A stretch of DNA of 40,714 nucleotides, taken from Enterobacterales bacterium (GTDB lineage: Bacteria; Pseudomonadota; Gammaproteobacteria; Enterobacterales; Enterobacteriaceae). The position numbers and the translations under genes are program-made. Every line of letters starts with the position of its first letter. Position 1 is the stretch's first letter. Positions 19,889 through 28,224 of the stretch are shown one piece after another. Location of the stretch: the NCBI GenBank assembly GCA_003864575.1, contig BHES01000020.1:1-40714 (forward strand), read 5' to 3'. The notes beneath the pieces are model-generated. The model did no database searches. It was not told the DNA's origin and was given only the letters and a program-made list of their open reading frames with translations.

Positions 19889-20701
19889 ATGAAGAAAAAC
19901 CGCGCTTTTTTGAAATGGGCTGGTGGCAAATATCCGCTGGTAGATGACATCAAACGTCATCTACCAGCAGGAGATTGCCTGATAGAGCCTTTTGTTGGTG
20001 CGGGATCGGTATTTTTGAATACCGATTATAAATCGTACATTCTGGCCGACATCAACAGTGATCTGATTAACCTCTACGATATTGTAAAAACACGCACCGA
20101 TGAATTCGTGCGTGATGCCCGCGTGTTTTTTTCCCCTGAGTTCAACCAGTCAGAGCAATTTTATGCCCTGAGAGCGGAATTTAACCAGAGTACGGATATC
20201 TACCGCCGCTCGGTGCTTTTTCTGTATCTCAACCGCCATTGTTACAACGGCCTGTGCCGTTATAACCTGAGCGGGGCTTTCAACGTCCCGTTTGGCCGCT
20301 ATAAAAAGCCTTATTTCCCTGAGACTGAACTCTACTGGTTTGCCGAAAAAGCGCAAAATGCGCGGTTTGTCTGTGAGCATTACCAGCAAACTTTACTGAA
20401 AGCGGAGTCCGGCTCGGTGGTGTATTGTGATCCTCCGTATGCGCCACTGTCGGCCACGGCGAATTTCACGGCCTACCATACCAACAGCTTCAGCATGGAT
20501 GATCAAATGAATCTGGCACGCCTCGCGTACCAGCTTTCGTCAGAAAATGACGTACCGGTTTTGATCTCCAACCATGAAACCCCGCTGACGATCGAGTGGT
20601 ATGCCCGGGCGACGTTGCACCGTGTTTCGGCCCGCCGGACCATCAGCAGCAACGTCGCGCAACGCAGTAAAGTGAACGAACTTTTGGCGCTCTATCGCTG
20701 A
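19889..20701 (+). CDS. dam: Dam, DNA adenine methyltransferase (GATC)
   Basis: Methylates adenine in GATC, guiding mismatch repair, replication timing and gene expression. The 270-residue protein has the AdoMet-binding FLKWAGGKYP and EPFVGAGSVF, the catalytic DPPY in VVYCDPPYAPLSA, and the FTAYHTNSF that recognises the target. It is close to E. coli Dam over its whole length, ending a few residues earlier. The first part of the gene contains a perfect hairpin at 19936-19968. It lies between damX and rpe as in E. coli. Confidence 0.97.
   Translation: MKKNRAFLKWAGGKYPLVDDIKRHLPAGDCLIEPFVGAGSVFLNTDYKSYILADINSDLINLYDIVKTRTDEFVRDARVFFSPEFNQSEQFYALRAEFNQSTDIYRRSVLFLYLNRHCYNGLCRYNLSGAFNVPFGRYKKPYFPETELYWFAEKAQNARFVCEHYQQTLLKAESGSVVYCDPPYAPLSATANFTAYHTNSFSMDDQMNLARLAYQLSSENDVPVLISNHETPLTIEWYARATLHRVSARRTISSNVAQRSKVNELLALYR
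19936..19968 (+). other. Perfect 13-bp hairpin inside the dam start region
   Basis: GCTGGTAGATGAC at 19936-19948 is exactly complementary to GTCATCTACCAGC at 19956-19968, with loop ATCAAAC. It lies 47 bases after the dam ATG, over codons 16-27 (PLVDDIKRHLPA). One codon in the right arm is the rare leucine codon CTA. An mRNA structure of this strength close to a start could slow elongation or protect the message. The structure is certain; any function is inference. Confidence 0.7.
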
Positions 20702-20753
20702 TTTGCGTGAACTCGCGCAGACCAGCTCGTAACCCTCTTGTCTGGAGAAGCGG

Positions 20754-21443
20754 ATGAAAAAGTTTTTGATTGCCCCGTCCATTTTATCGGCTGACTTTGC
20801 CCGTCTGGGTGAAGATACGGCTAAAGCACTGGAAGCTGGCGGAGACGTCGTACACTTTGACGTAATGGATAACCACTACGTACCTAATCTGACGATGGGG
20901 CCGCTGGTGTGTCAGTCGCTGCATAATTACCTGCAAAAAGCCGGTATTAGCGCACCCATTGATGTGCACCTGATGGTTAAACCGGTCGATCGCCTGATAC
21001 CAGATTTCGCTGCGGCCGGTGCCACGTACATCTCTTTCCATCCGGAAGCTTCTGAGCACGTTGACCGCACCATTCAGTTGATCAGAGAGCACGGCTGTAA
21101 AGCCGGTCTGGTGTTTAACCCTGCGACGTCATTGAGTTATCTGGATTACCTGATGGATAAACTCGATGTGATCCTGCTGATGTCGGTTAACCCTGGCTTT
21201 GGCGGTCAGTCGTTTATTCCCGGTACTCTCGATAAGCTGCGTCAGGTGCGTAAACTGATCGACGACAGCGGTTACGACATTCGTCTGGAAATTGACGGTG
21301 GCGTGAAAGCTGAAAACATTGGCGAGATTGCGGCCGCAGGTGCAGACATGTTTGTTGCCGGTTCCGCTATCTTTAACCAACCGGATTACCGCATGGTGAT
21401 TGATCACATGCGCAGTGAATTGGCGAAGGTTTCCCATGGCTGA
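20754..21443 (+). CDS. rpe: Rpe, ribulose-5-phosphate 3-epimerase
   Basis: Pentose phosphate pathway enzyme interconverting ribulose- and xylulose-5-phosphate. The 229-residue TIM-barrel protein has the metal-binding motifs [12 protein letters not shown] and DVHLMV, the NPGFGGQ phosphate loop, and EIDGGV. GGAGAAGCGG precedes the ATG at 20754. The stop overlaps the gph start, so the two are coupled. Confidence 0.97.
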   Translation: MKKFLIAPSILSADFARLGEDTAKALEAGGDVVHFDVMDNHYVPNLTMGPLVCQSLHNYLQKAGISAPIDVHLMVKPVDRLIPDFAAAGATYISFHPEASEHVDRTIQLIREHGCKAGLVFNPATSLSYLDYLMDKLDVILLMSVNPGFGGQSFIPGTLDKLRQVRKLIDDSGYDIRLEIDGGVKAENIGEIAAAGADMFVAGSAIFNQPDYRMVIDHMRSELAKVSHG

Positions 21444-22110
21444 GTCAATGAAACCGCTGGGTATTGCCTTTGATCTTGACGGCACGCTGGTCCACAGCGC
21501 GCCGGGTCTGGCTGACGCCGTTGATCTGGCATTGAAAGAGTTCGGTCTGCCCGCTGCCGGCGTTGAGCGTCTCAGCACCTGGATTGGTAACGGCGCAGAT
21601 GTCATGGTAGAGCGCGCCGTGCGTTGGGCCGAGGGTGACATGTCGCCAGAGTTCTGCAAGAACGTACGTGACCGATTTGACCATTATTATGCAGAAACGG
21701 CAGCCAGTGGCAGCAAGCTCTACCCGCAGGTGAAACAGACCCTGGCAGCGCTGAAAGAGAAAGGTGTGCCGATGGGACTTATCACCAACAAGCCCACGCC
21801 TTTTGTTGCACCGTTGCTGAACTCGCTCGATATTGCCGAATACTTTACCGTCGTTATTGGCGGTGATGATGTTGCGCAGAAAAAACCGCATCCGGCTCCG
21901 ATGTACCTGATGCTCGCGAAGCTCGGTCTGCGAGCCAGCGAACTGGTGTTTGTCGGCGATTCACGCAATGATATTCAGGCGGCACAGGCCGCCGGTTGCC
22001 GCTGCGTCGGTTTGACGTACGGCTACAACTACGGTGAAAGCATCGCGCTGAGCAAGCCCGATCGCGTCCTTGAACATTTCGCCGACCTCTTGCCCACTTT
22101 TGGGCTGTAA
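21436..22110 (+). CDS. gph: Gph, phosphoglycolate phosphatase
   Basis: HAD-family enzyme removing 2-phosphoglycolate, formed in part by repair of oxidised DNA ends. The 224-residue protein has motif [13 protein letters not shown], motif [10 protein letters not shown], the Lys of KKPHPAP and motif [14 protein letters not shown]. It lacks the insert that makes E. coli Gph about 252 residues. I chose the ATG at 21436, which overlaps the rpe stop and follows GAAGG; an ATG at 21448 is a possible alternative. Confidence 0.95.
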   Translation: MAESMKPLGIAFDLDGTLVHSAPGLADAVDLALKEFGLPAAGVERLSTWIGNGADVMVERAVRWAEGDMSPEFCKNVRDRFDHYYAETAASGSKLYPQVKQTLAALKEKGVPMGLITNKPTPFVAPLLNSLDIAEYFTVVIGGDDVAQKKPHPAPMYLMLAKLGLRASELVFVGDSRNDIQAAQAAGCRCVGLTYGYNYGESIALSKPDRVLEHFADLLPTFGL

Positions 22111-22136
22111 TCCTTAAAAGATCAGGAAGCATAAAA

Positions 22137-23153
22137 ATGAGTAAACCCATCGTATTTAGTGGTGCACAACCGTCTGGTGAACTGACCATTGGCAACTACA
22201 TGGGTGCGCTGCGTCAGTGGGTGAAGTTACAGGACGACTACGAGTGCATTTACTGCATCGTTGACCTGCATGCCATCACTGTCCGTCAGGATCCTACGCA
22301 ACTGCGTAAAGCGACCCTCGACACGTTGGCGCTGTATCTGGCTTGCGGCATTGACCCGCAAAAAAGTACCATTTTTGTGCAATCCCACGTGCCTGAACAT
22401 ACTCAGCTAAGCTGGGCGCTGAACTGCTATACCTATTTCGGCGAACTGGGCCGTATGACGCAGTTCAAAGACAAGTCAGCGCGCTATGAAAGCTCCAACA
22501 GTGAGAGCATTACCGCGGGCCTGTTCGATTATCCGGTACTGATGGCCGCTGATATTCTGCTGTACCAGACCAATCAGGTCCCGGTCGGCGAAGATCAGAA
22601 ACAACATCTTGAACTGAGCCGCGATATCGCTAACCGTTTCAACGCGCTGTATGGCGATGTGTTCACCGTGCCTGAGCCGTTTATTCCGAAATCCGGCGCA
22701 CGCGTGATGTCGTTGCAGGAACCGACTAAGAAGATGTCCAAGTCAGACGATAATCGCAAAAACGTGATTGGTCTGCTGGAAGATCCGAAAGCGGTGACCA
22801 AAAAAATTAAAAGCGCAATGACCGACTCCGAAGAGCCGCCAGTTGTGCGTTACGATGTGAAGAACAAACCGGGTGTTTCCAACCTGCTGGATATCCTTTC
22901 CGGCGTGAATGGCAAAACCACGGCCGAGCTGGAAGCGGAATTTGAAGGCCAGATGTATGGTCATTTGAAAGGCGCGGTCGCCGAAGCCGTTGCGGGCATG
23001 CTGAGCGAGTTGCAAGAGCGCTATACCCATTTTCGCAATGACGAAGCGTTACTGGAGCAAATCATGCGTGATGGCGCACAGAAGGCCAGTGCCCGCGCTA
23101 AAGTCACACTGAAGAAAGTCTACGAGGCCATCGGTTTTGTGACTCTGCCATAA
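22137..23153 (+). CDS. trpS: TrpS, tryptophanyl-tRNA synthetase
   Basis: Class I aminoacyl-tRNA synthetase charging tRNA-Trp. The 338-residue protein has the HIGH-type motif as [13 protein letters not shown], the specificity loop region around DLHAITV, and KMSKS as KKMSKSDDN. Length and start match E. coli TrpS (334). It is the last gene of the aro-dam cluster and is followed by a strong terminator. Confidence 0.98.
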   Translation: MSKPIVFSGAQPSGELTIGNYMGALRQWVKLQDDYECIYCIVDLHAITVRQDPTQLRKATLDTLALYLACGIDPQKSTIFVQSHVPEHTQLSWALNCYTYFGELGRMTQFKDKSARYESSNSESITAGLFDYPVLMAADILLYQTNQVPVGEDQKQHLELSRDIANRFNALYGDVFTVPEPFIPKSGARVMSLQEPTKKMSKSDDNRKNVIGLLEDPKAVTKKIKSAMTDSEEPPVVRYDVKNKPGVSNLLDILSGVNGKTTAELEAEFEGQMYGHLKGAVAEAVAGMLSELQERYTHFRNDEALLEQIMRDGAQKASARAKVTLKKVYEAIGFVTLP

Positions 23154-23175
23154 TTTTCGCTTTCGTTTGGCCTAT

Positions 23176-23206
23176 AAAAACCACGTCTTCCCGACGTGGT
23201 TTTTTG
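23176..23206. terminator. Terminator trpS / TpsB gene (convergent)
   Basis: CCACGTC at 23181-23187 pairs with GACGTGG at 23193-23199. AAAAA precedes it and TTTTTTG follows, so it can act from both sides. It sits between the convergent stops of trpS and the minus-strand transporter gene. Confidence 0.88.
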
Positions 23207-23215
23207 TTTTTGTGC

Positions 23216-24928
23216 TTATGAACCGGCATTGAAGTTATAGGTGAAGGTGGCGTTATAGCGCCAGTCGCGCTTATCGCTGTCAACCGGTACATCGCCGATG
23301 GGCCGCGCAGCCTCAATGGAAATGGTGTAATGACGGTTATCCCCAAACATCACGCCCAGCGCATATGACGAGAGGTTTTGCTTCGGGAGACCCCCCTGAT
23401 TAAAACCTGTATGCGCGGCATCGACCACCACATAGGGCTGGATGGTTTTCAGCCACGGCCCCTGATCGACACCGTAGAGATAGCGCATATCGACCTGCCC
23501 GCCGACACCATAGTCACCGGAAGCATCGCTGTCCGGATAACCACGCCCGTAATGCAGCGCACCGAAGTTTACCCGTTCCGGTTCGGGTAAATCATTATCT
23601 GACCAGTCACCCTCAACCGAGGTACTCAACCGCCATTTTTTGTCGAAAAGGTAAGCTGCGTCACCGTTGAATTTCCAGCGGGTAAAATTGAGATCAGCAT
23701 TGGGCGTCGTATTGGTTGCCCCCAGTCCATCAATCCCCTGGCGTACATTGAAGCGGGTGTTCCAGTACGCCTGATCAAATTCGCGGTAACCCGCCAACGT
23801 GATATCGGCCGCCGGGTAACGTACGCGCTGGTTCACATCAGGCAGTTGAACCTGCCGTTCTCCCTGCGTGGCCCACAGGTCGTAGGTGTATTTTTTGTCG
23901 GTATAATCCAGCCCGCCGCTGAGCGTCCACTGATTTTTACGCGTTAACTCCAGCGGATAGCTAAACACCACACCGCTGTTGTACTGGGTTTGGGTATTTT
24001 TGGAACCCACATTTATCCCATCTGGCAGCGCCAATATCGGATTGTAATCTTTGTCTTTCTGCTGGTAATAGCTGCCTTTGAGTTGCATCAGCAGGCCATC
24101 GTCGCCGACGTATTGTTGGTAGTTCAGACCGGCATAGGTTTTACGTGTATTGCTTTCCAGCGGGATAAGCGTGGCAATCCCCAGCTGTTCGCCATAGGTG
24201 CTCAGGCCGCTCAGCGTGGCGTTAACGATGGCGGAGCTGTCATCTTTGCGCGTATCTACCGCCGTGGCGATGTTCCAGTTGCGTTGACGTTGTGCGTCAA
24301 CATTGAGAGTTGTTGCGCCATAAATATTATTGGGATTGTTGGCGGAGGCCGTCACTTTAGTGTCAGGCGTGCGGTTCATCAACAGGGTATAGCGTTCGAA
24401 GGTGTCTTGCGTGAGCGGCTTTTCGGCCATGATGTGTTGAGACAGTTTGCTGAGCCAGCGGCCGACTTGCGTGTTGTCACTGTGAATTTGCGTGGCAGAA
24501 ATATAACCTTCCACCAGCCCGATTTTTACGATGCCATCGTGAAAGTTATCTGCCGGTAAATAGGCGTAAGAGAGAATATACCCGTCGCGATGGTAGCGCT
24601 GGGTGATGTTATCGGCCGCCGCCAGCAGTACCGAAAGCGGCACTTTCTTGCCGACGTCTTTGGCGAAGGGCTGTGCGAGTGATTCCAGCGGATAGTGTGT
24701 ACCGCCGATAAACTGGATATGTTTGACGTCAATCAGGGTTTGCGGCGTCATTAAGGGCGCAGGGCTTGGGGTGGAAAGGGTGATTTTTTGTGATTTGGTA
24801 GGAGTCTGAGAAACCGGTTGAGCCAGCTTCGCCGGGTTATTCGGGTCAATCAGCGTCGGGAACATGTCGGCTGAACTGTAGCCAATGACCGTTCCAAACA
24901 GCGCCACTATGCAGGATTTTATTTTCAT
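23216..24928 (-). CDS. Two-partner secretion outer-membrane transporter (TpsB, ShlB/FhaC/HecB family)
   Basis: The 570-residue protein has a signal peptide (KSCIVALFGTVIGYSSA) and a Pro/Thr-rich linker to about residue 65. A POTRA domain follows (IDVKHIQFIGGTHYPLESLAQP...RYHRDGYILSYAYLPADNFHDGIVKI), then a 16-strand-type barrel. It contains GRGYPDSDASGDYG, a version of the VRGY motif in the loop that plugs the pore, and ends FTYNFNAGS. The ATG at 24928 has AAGGA six bases upstream; the ATG two codons earlier abuts that site and is unlikely. No large TPS-domain exoprotein is next to it; the upstream partner is a lipoprotein (25036-26238). The export role is from the family, the substrate is inference. 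Confidence 0.88.
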   Translation of the reverse strand: MKIKSCIVALFGTVIGYSSADMFPTLIDPNNPAKLAQPVSQTPTKSQKITLSTPSPAPLMTPQTLIDVKHIQFIGGTHYPLESLAQPFAKDVGKKVPLSVLLAAADNITQRYHRDGYILSYAYLPADNFHDGIVKIGLVEGYISATQIHSDNTQVGRWLSKLSQHIMAEKPLTQDTFERYTLLMNRTPDTKVTASANNPNNIYGATTLNVDAQRQRNWNIATAVDTRKDDSSAIVNATLSGLSTYGEQLGIATLIPLESNTRKTYAGLNYQQYVGDDGLLMQLKGSYYQQKDKDYNPILALPDGINVGSKNTQTQYNSGVVFSYPLELTRKNQWTLSGGLDYTDKKYTYDLWATQGERQVQLPDVNQRVRYPAADITLAGYREFDQAYWNTRFNVRQGIDGLGATNTTPNADLNFTRWKFNGDAAYLFDKKWRLSTSVEGDWSDNDLPEPERVNFGALHYGRGYPDSDASGDYGVGGQVDMRYLYGVDQGPWLKTIQPYVVVDAAHTGFNQGGLPKQNLSSYALGVMFGDNRHYTISIEAARPIGDVPVDSDKRDWRYNATFTYNFNAGS

Positions 24929-24979
24929 AAGCATTCCTTTGGTCGCATAGATATAAGGTCGGACTCAGGTGCAGAGGCT

Positions 24980-25004
24980 CACTCCCCGACGTCGCCGGGG
25001 AGTG
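24980..25004. other. Hairpin between the lipoprotein and TpsB genes
   Basis: CACTCCCCG at 24980-24988 pairs with CGGGGAGTG at 24996-25004 around a seven-base loop. It lies 31 bases after the lipoprotein stop and ahead of the transporter start. The nearest T run is on the plus-strand side, so it is not a clear minus-strand terminator. It may stabilise the lipoprotein message or set the ratio of the two proteins. Confidence 0.45.
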
Positions 25005-25035
25005 CCTGATGCTTTTTATTCAGCCTTGCGGCTGT

Positions 25036-26238
25036 TTACTGCGATTTAGGTTTTTGTATTGCAAGGCCAGCGGTTACGCTCGTCAGGCCACTAACGGTAC
25101 CCTGAAGCCCGGAAATTAACCCGCCAGTCGGTGAAGCCGAAGCGCCTGCCCCCGCCGAGATCCCACCGGAATTACTGGCGGTGGAGGTTGTCGTTGTACT
25201 GGCTGGAACCACTAACACGCCGGTTTTCGAGACCGCCTGTCCGGTATCGGTGACCGTGGTGCCAAGACCTGCCAGTGCTGGTGTCGAGCTGGTTAACTGT
25301 GTGCCTGCTGAACTGACGCCGGTACCGACCTGATTAAGTAAACCGCTCACCGGTGCGCCTAACCCCGTTGCGCCACCCACATTCTGGGTTACGCCCTGAA
25401 CCTGAGCGACCACCGGTGTTACCACACCCGTTGCAGGCATCGTCACGCCGGATAACGCCCCGGTTTGCAGATTCTGCGCCAGACCGTTGCCGGTGTTCGT
25501 TGTCAACTGACCGACGTTATTCACCAGCCCGCCCGCCGCACCTGTCGCACCACTCAGCGGAGTACCTGCCGTATTCGTGGCAAGCGATGTCCCCAGCCCG
25601 GAAACTCCGGTGCCTAAATCAGCCACAGCGGTGGGTACGCCAGCCGCTGTCGTACCGAGTGCATTAGGATTGACGCCGAGCTGCCCGATACCCGTTTGTA
25701 CACCGCCACCGACATCGGTCACGGCTTTACCTGCGCTGTCGACGATGGTCACGACGCCGGTCCCGGCGACTGGGATATTACTGATAGGCGTTTGCGTCGC
25801 GATGCTGCTGACCTGGGTTCCGAGACCGCTGACTGCGCCACCGGCGCTGCTAAGTATTGTTCCGGTAGCCAGAGGAGTGACCGTTGTCCCACCGGTGCCG
25901 CCGCCTGTTCCTGTCCCAGTACCTACTCCGCCACCTGTCCCTGTGCCAGTTCCTGTCCCTGCTCCGCCACCTGTTCCAGAGCCAGAACCAGAACCAGAGC
26001 CGTTACCTGCCGTTGTGGTGCCATCACCGGTTGTTGTGCCGGTGCCACTTCCTGTAGTCGTCGTTCCATCGCTGCCTGACGTTGTACCGTCACCGGTCGT
26101 CGCGGCGCCGGTGGTTGATGTTTTCGCAGTATGAGAAGAACCCCCGCCACCGCTGCCGCTACAGGCAGCCAGAGACAGGGCGATCAGGATTGCCATGGCA
26201 ATCTTGTTTATATGACCAACATGAATGATAGGGCGCAT
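25036..26238 (-). CDS. Gly/Thr-rich, collagen-like surface lipoprotein (candidate TpsB substrate)
   Basis: The 400-residue product has a lipoprotein signal ending LSLAAC, giving lipidated Cys26 with Ser next, which favours the outer membrane. Residues 27 to about 115 are almost only Gly, Ser, Thr and a few Asp. The rest is degenerate Gly/Val/Leu/Thr repeats (such as GLGTQVSS, GLGTSLAT, GLGTTVTD). The mature part has no Phe, Tyr, Trp, Arg or Glu and no second Cys. It is not a strict Gly-X-Y collagen repeat, although databases often label such proteins collagen-like. The ATG at 26238 has GGAGGG upstream. It precedes the TpsB gene in one direction. The partnership is inferred from position only. 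Confidence 0.75.
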   Translation of the reverse strand: MRPIIHVGHINKIAMAILIALSLAACSGSGGGGSSHTAKTSTTGAATTGDGTTSGSDGTTTTGSGTGTTTGDGTTTAGNGSGSGSGSGTGGGAGTGTGTGTGGGVGTGTGTGGGTGGTTVTPLATGTILSSAGGAVSGLGTQVSSIATQTPISNIPVAGTGVVTIVDSAGKAVTDVGGGVQTGIGQLGVNPNALGTTAAGVPTAVADLGTGVSGLGTSLATNTAGTPLSGATGAAGGLVNNVGQLTTNTGNGLAQNLQTGALSGVTMPATGVVTPVVAQVQGVTQNVGGATGLGAPVSGLLNQVGTGVSSAGTQLTSSTPALAGLGTTVTDTGQAVSKTGVLVVPASTTTTSTASNSGGISAGAGASASPTGGLISGLQGTVSGLTSVTAGLAIQKPKSQ

Positions 26239-26399
26239 AATTTGACCCTCCACGGGCGAAGGCGCCACAGTTGGCGCTCTTTAAGTTTAAGTGGAAGGTT
26301 CTGAATATTCCATTTGGTGTGGTTTTATATTTTTGATGACGCCGGTGATAATCCAGTTTTCAGGCTTTATGTTCTGTTGGTGATTTTTCTCTGAGAAAT

Positions 26400-26432
26400 G
26401 AAAAAGGGGCGTGAAGAAATATTCACGCCCCT
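26400..26432 (-). terminator. Terminator of nirB-nirD-cysG
   Basis: AGGGGCGTGAA at 26405-26415 pairs perfectly with TTCACGCCCCT at 26422-26432. On the minus strand TTTTTC follows. It sits 48 bases past the cysG stop and ends that operon before the lipoprotein gene. Confidence 0.88.
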
Positions 26433-26480
26433 GAATTGATTAAATAATGTTCTGTTTTTTTGCTGGGTAGCGGGCTTCAG

Positions 26481-27884
26481 TTAAGGGTGCTGAGGGCACT
26501 CTTGAACCACTGTTTCGCTGGCAAACCAGTTGAGTTTTTTACGCAGGCTGACCACCGATCCGACAATAATCAGGCTTGGGCTCTCTACCTGTTCAGCCAA
26601 AATGCCTAACTGGGTCAGTTCACCGGTCACGACACGTTGTCGTTGGGTGGTACCGTTTTCTACCAGAGCCACCGGCGTGCCAGCTGCAAGACCATGCTCC
26701 AGCAGACGGCGTTGAATTTCAGTAGCCTGCGTCAACCCCATATAAAACACCAGCGTCTGCTGGCTTTGCGCCAGGCATGCCCAGTCGAGATCTCCATCCT
26801 GTTTGGCGTGGCCAGTGATCAACCGTACGCTCTGGGCGTGGTCACGGTGCGTCAACGGAATGCCACTGTAAGCTGAACAGCCCGATGCCGCTGTGATCCC
26901 CGGAACAACAGAGAAGGCGATCCCCTCGGCTTTCAGTGCTTCAAGCTCCTCGCCGCCACGGCCAAAGATGAAAGGGTCACCGCCTTTAAGGCGAACGACC
27001 CGCTTACCCAGTTTGGCCTGCTCAAGCAGAATTTGATTGATCTGGTCCTGTGGCACACAGTGGTGGCCTGCGCGCTTGCCGACAAAAATTCGCTCGGCGT
27101 CCCGGCGTACCAAATTCAGCACCTCTTCAGACACCAGCCGGTCATACACCACCACGTCAGCGAGCTGCATCTGTTGCAGGCCTTTTAGCGTCAGCAGGCC
27201 TGCATCGCCAGGACCAGCACCTACCAGAATCACTTCGCCATGATGCTCAACCGGTTCACTGAACAGCGCTTCGATGTAGGCATCACTTTGTTGCTGATCA
27301 TCGTTGGCCAGTGACTGCGCCAGACGGTGATGATTGAACAGTTTTTCCCACCAGCGGCGGCGCAGTGACATATCAGAGAAATGCTGTTTAACGCGATGGC
27401 GTAATCCGCCTGCGACCTGTGCCAGTTTCCCCAGATGCTGCGGCAGAATGGCTTCGAGGCGCTCACGTAACAGCCGTGCCAGCACCGGCGCATTGCCCCC
27501 GGAGGAGACGGCAATCATCAGCGGCGAACGATCGATAATCGACGGCATGATAAAGCTGGCGCTTTGCGGCGCGTCCACCACGTTGCAAAAAACGCGACGC
27601 TGTTCGGCGGCAACGCTAACGTCCTGATTCACCTGCTCTGAATCGGTCGCGGCGATCACCAGCCACTTGTTATCCACCAGCAGCGGTGAAAACTCACCGG
27701 CCAGCAGTTCAACTTTCCCTTCGGCTGCCCAAACGTCGAACTGCGGAGTGAAACTCATGGCGTTAACCGTCAATTTCGCCCCGGCATCGAGCAGTAATCG
27801 GGCCTTGCGCTCTGCGACTTCACCCGCGCCAACCAGCAGACAGGCTTTGTTATGTAACTGGCAAAACAGCGGGAAGTAATCCAT
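26481..27884 (-). CDS. cysG: CysG, siroheme synthase (trifunctional)
   Basis: Makes siroheme for nitrite and sulfite reductases from uroporphyrinogen III. The 467-residue protein has the N-terminal dehydrogenase/ferrochelatase half ([31 protein letters not shown]) and the C-terminal methyltransferase half ([53 protein letters not shown]). It lies 13 bases after nirD. The nirD stop TAG forms part of the cysG ribosome-binding site TAGGAG, suggesting coupled translation. In E. coli nirC sits between these two genes; it is absent here. Confidence 0.97.
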   Translation of the reverse strand: MDYFPLFCQLHNKACLLVGAGEVAERKARLLLDAGAKLTVNAMSFTPQFDVWAAEGKVELLAGEFSPLLVDNKWLVIAATDSEQVNQDVSVAAEQRRVFCNVVDAPQSASFIMPSIIDRSPLMIAVSSGGNAPVLARLLRERLEAILPQHLGKLAQVAGGLRHRVKQHFSDMSLRRRWWEKLFNHHRLAQSLANDDQQQSDAYIEALFSEPVEHHGEVILVGAGPGDAGLLTLKGLQQMQLADVVVYDRLVSEEVLNLVRRDAERIFVGKRAGHHCVPQDQINQILLEQAKLGKRVVRLKGGDPFIFGRGGEELEALKAEGIAFSVVPGITAASGCSAYSGIPLTHRDHAQSVRLITGHAKQDGDLDWACLAQSQQTLVFYMGLTQATEIQRRLLEHGLAAGTPVALVENGTTQRQRVVTGELTQLGILAEQVESPSLIIVGSVVSLRKKLNWFASETVVQECPQHP

Positions 27885-27897
27885 CGCAGTGGCGCTC

Positions 27898-28224
27898 CTA
27901 AAGGTGAATTTGTACGTTGCCGTCTTTCACGCGGGTTTCAAAAGCCGCGATGGAGTGACTGTCGTCTTCCATGCACAGGCCATCGGTCAGGCGGAAATGC
28001 TGTTTTTTCAGCGGGCTGGCAATCCACAATTCGCCCTGATGCTCGCCGATAATGCCGCGCGACAATACGCTGGCCTGGGCGAAGGGGTCAATGTTTGAAA
28101 GTGCAAAAATCTGCTCGTCACTAAACGGGCGGAACAGCGCCACCTGTTGGTCGCCTGCCAGGGCGCAGACGCCGCAGCCTGGCAGAATTTGGTCGATGGA
28201 ACAGAGTGTCAGCCACTGGCTCAT
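27898..28224 (-). CDS. nirD: NirD, small subunit of NADH nitrite reductase
   Basis: Rieske-like small subunit of the cytoplasmic NADH-dependent nitrite reductase. The 108-residue protein matches E. coli NirD in length and in the segments [16 protein letters not shown] and [20 protein letters not shown]. As in enterobacterial NirD, the Rieske Cys-His ligands are not conserved, so no cluster is expected. Its ATG overlaps the nirB stop by four bases. Confidence 0.96.
   Translation of the reverse strand: MSQWLTLCSIDQILPGCGVCALAGDQQVALFRPFSDEQIFALSNIDPFAQASVLSRGIIGEHQGELWIASPLKKQHFRLTDGLCMEDDSHSIAAFETRVKDGNVQIHL

Noticed and set aside
23990-24559. Plus-strand 189-codon frame opposite the TpsB gene
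   Set aside because: Shadow of a well supported outer-membrane transporter; no start signal and no known domain.
25577-26134. Plus-strand frame rich in PVPVPTPPP opposite the lipoprotein gene
   Set aside because: It is the complement of the Gly/Thr low-complexity part of the lipoprotein; the minus-strand gene has a lipobox and a ribosome-binding site.
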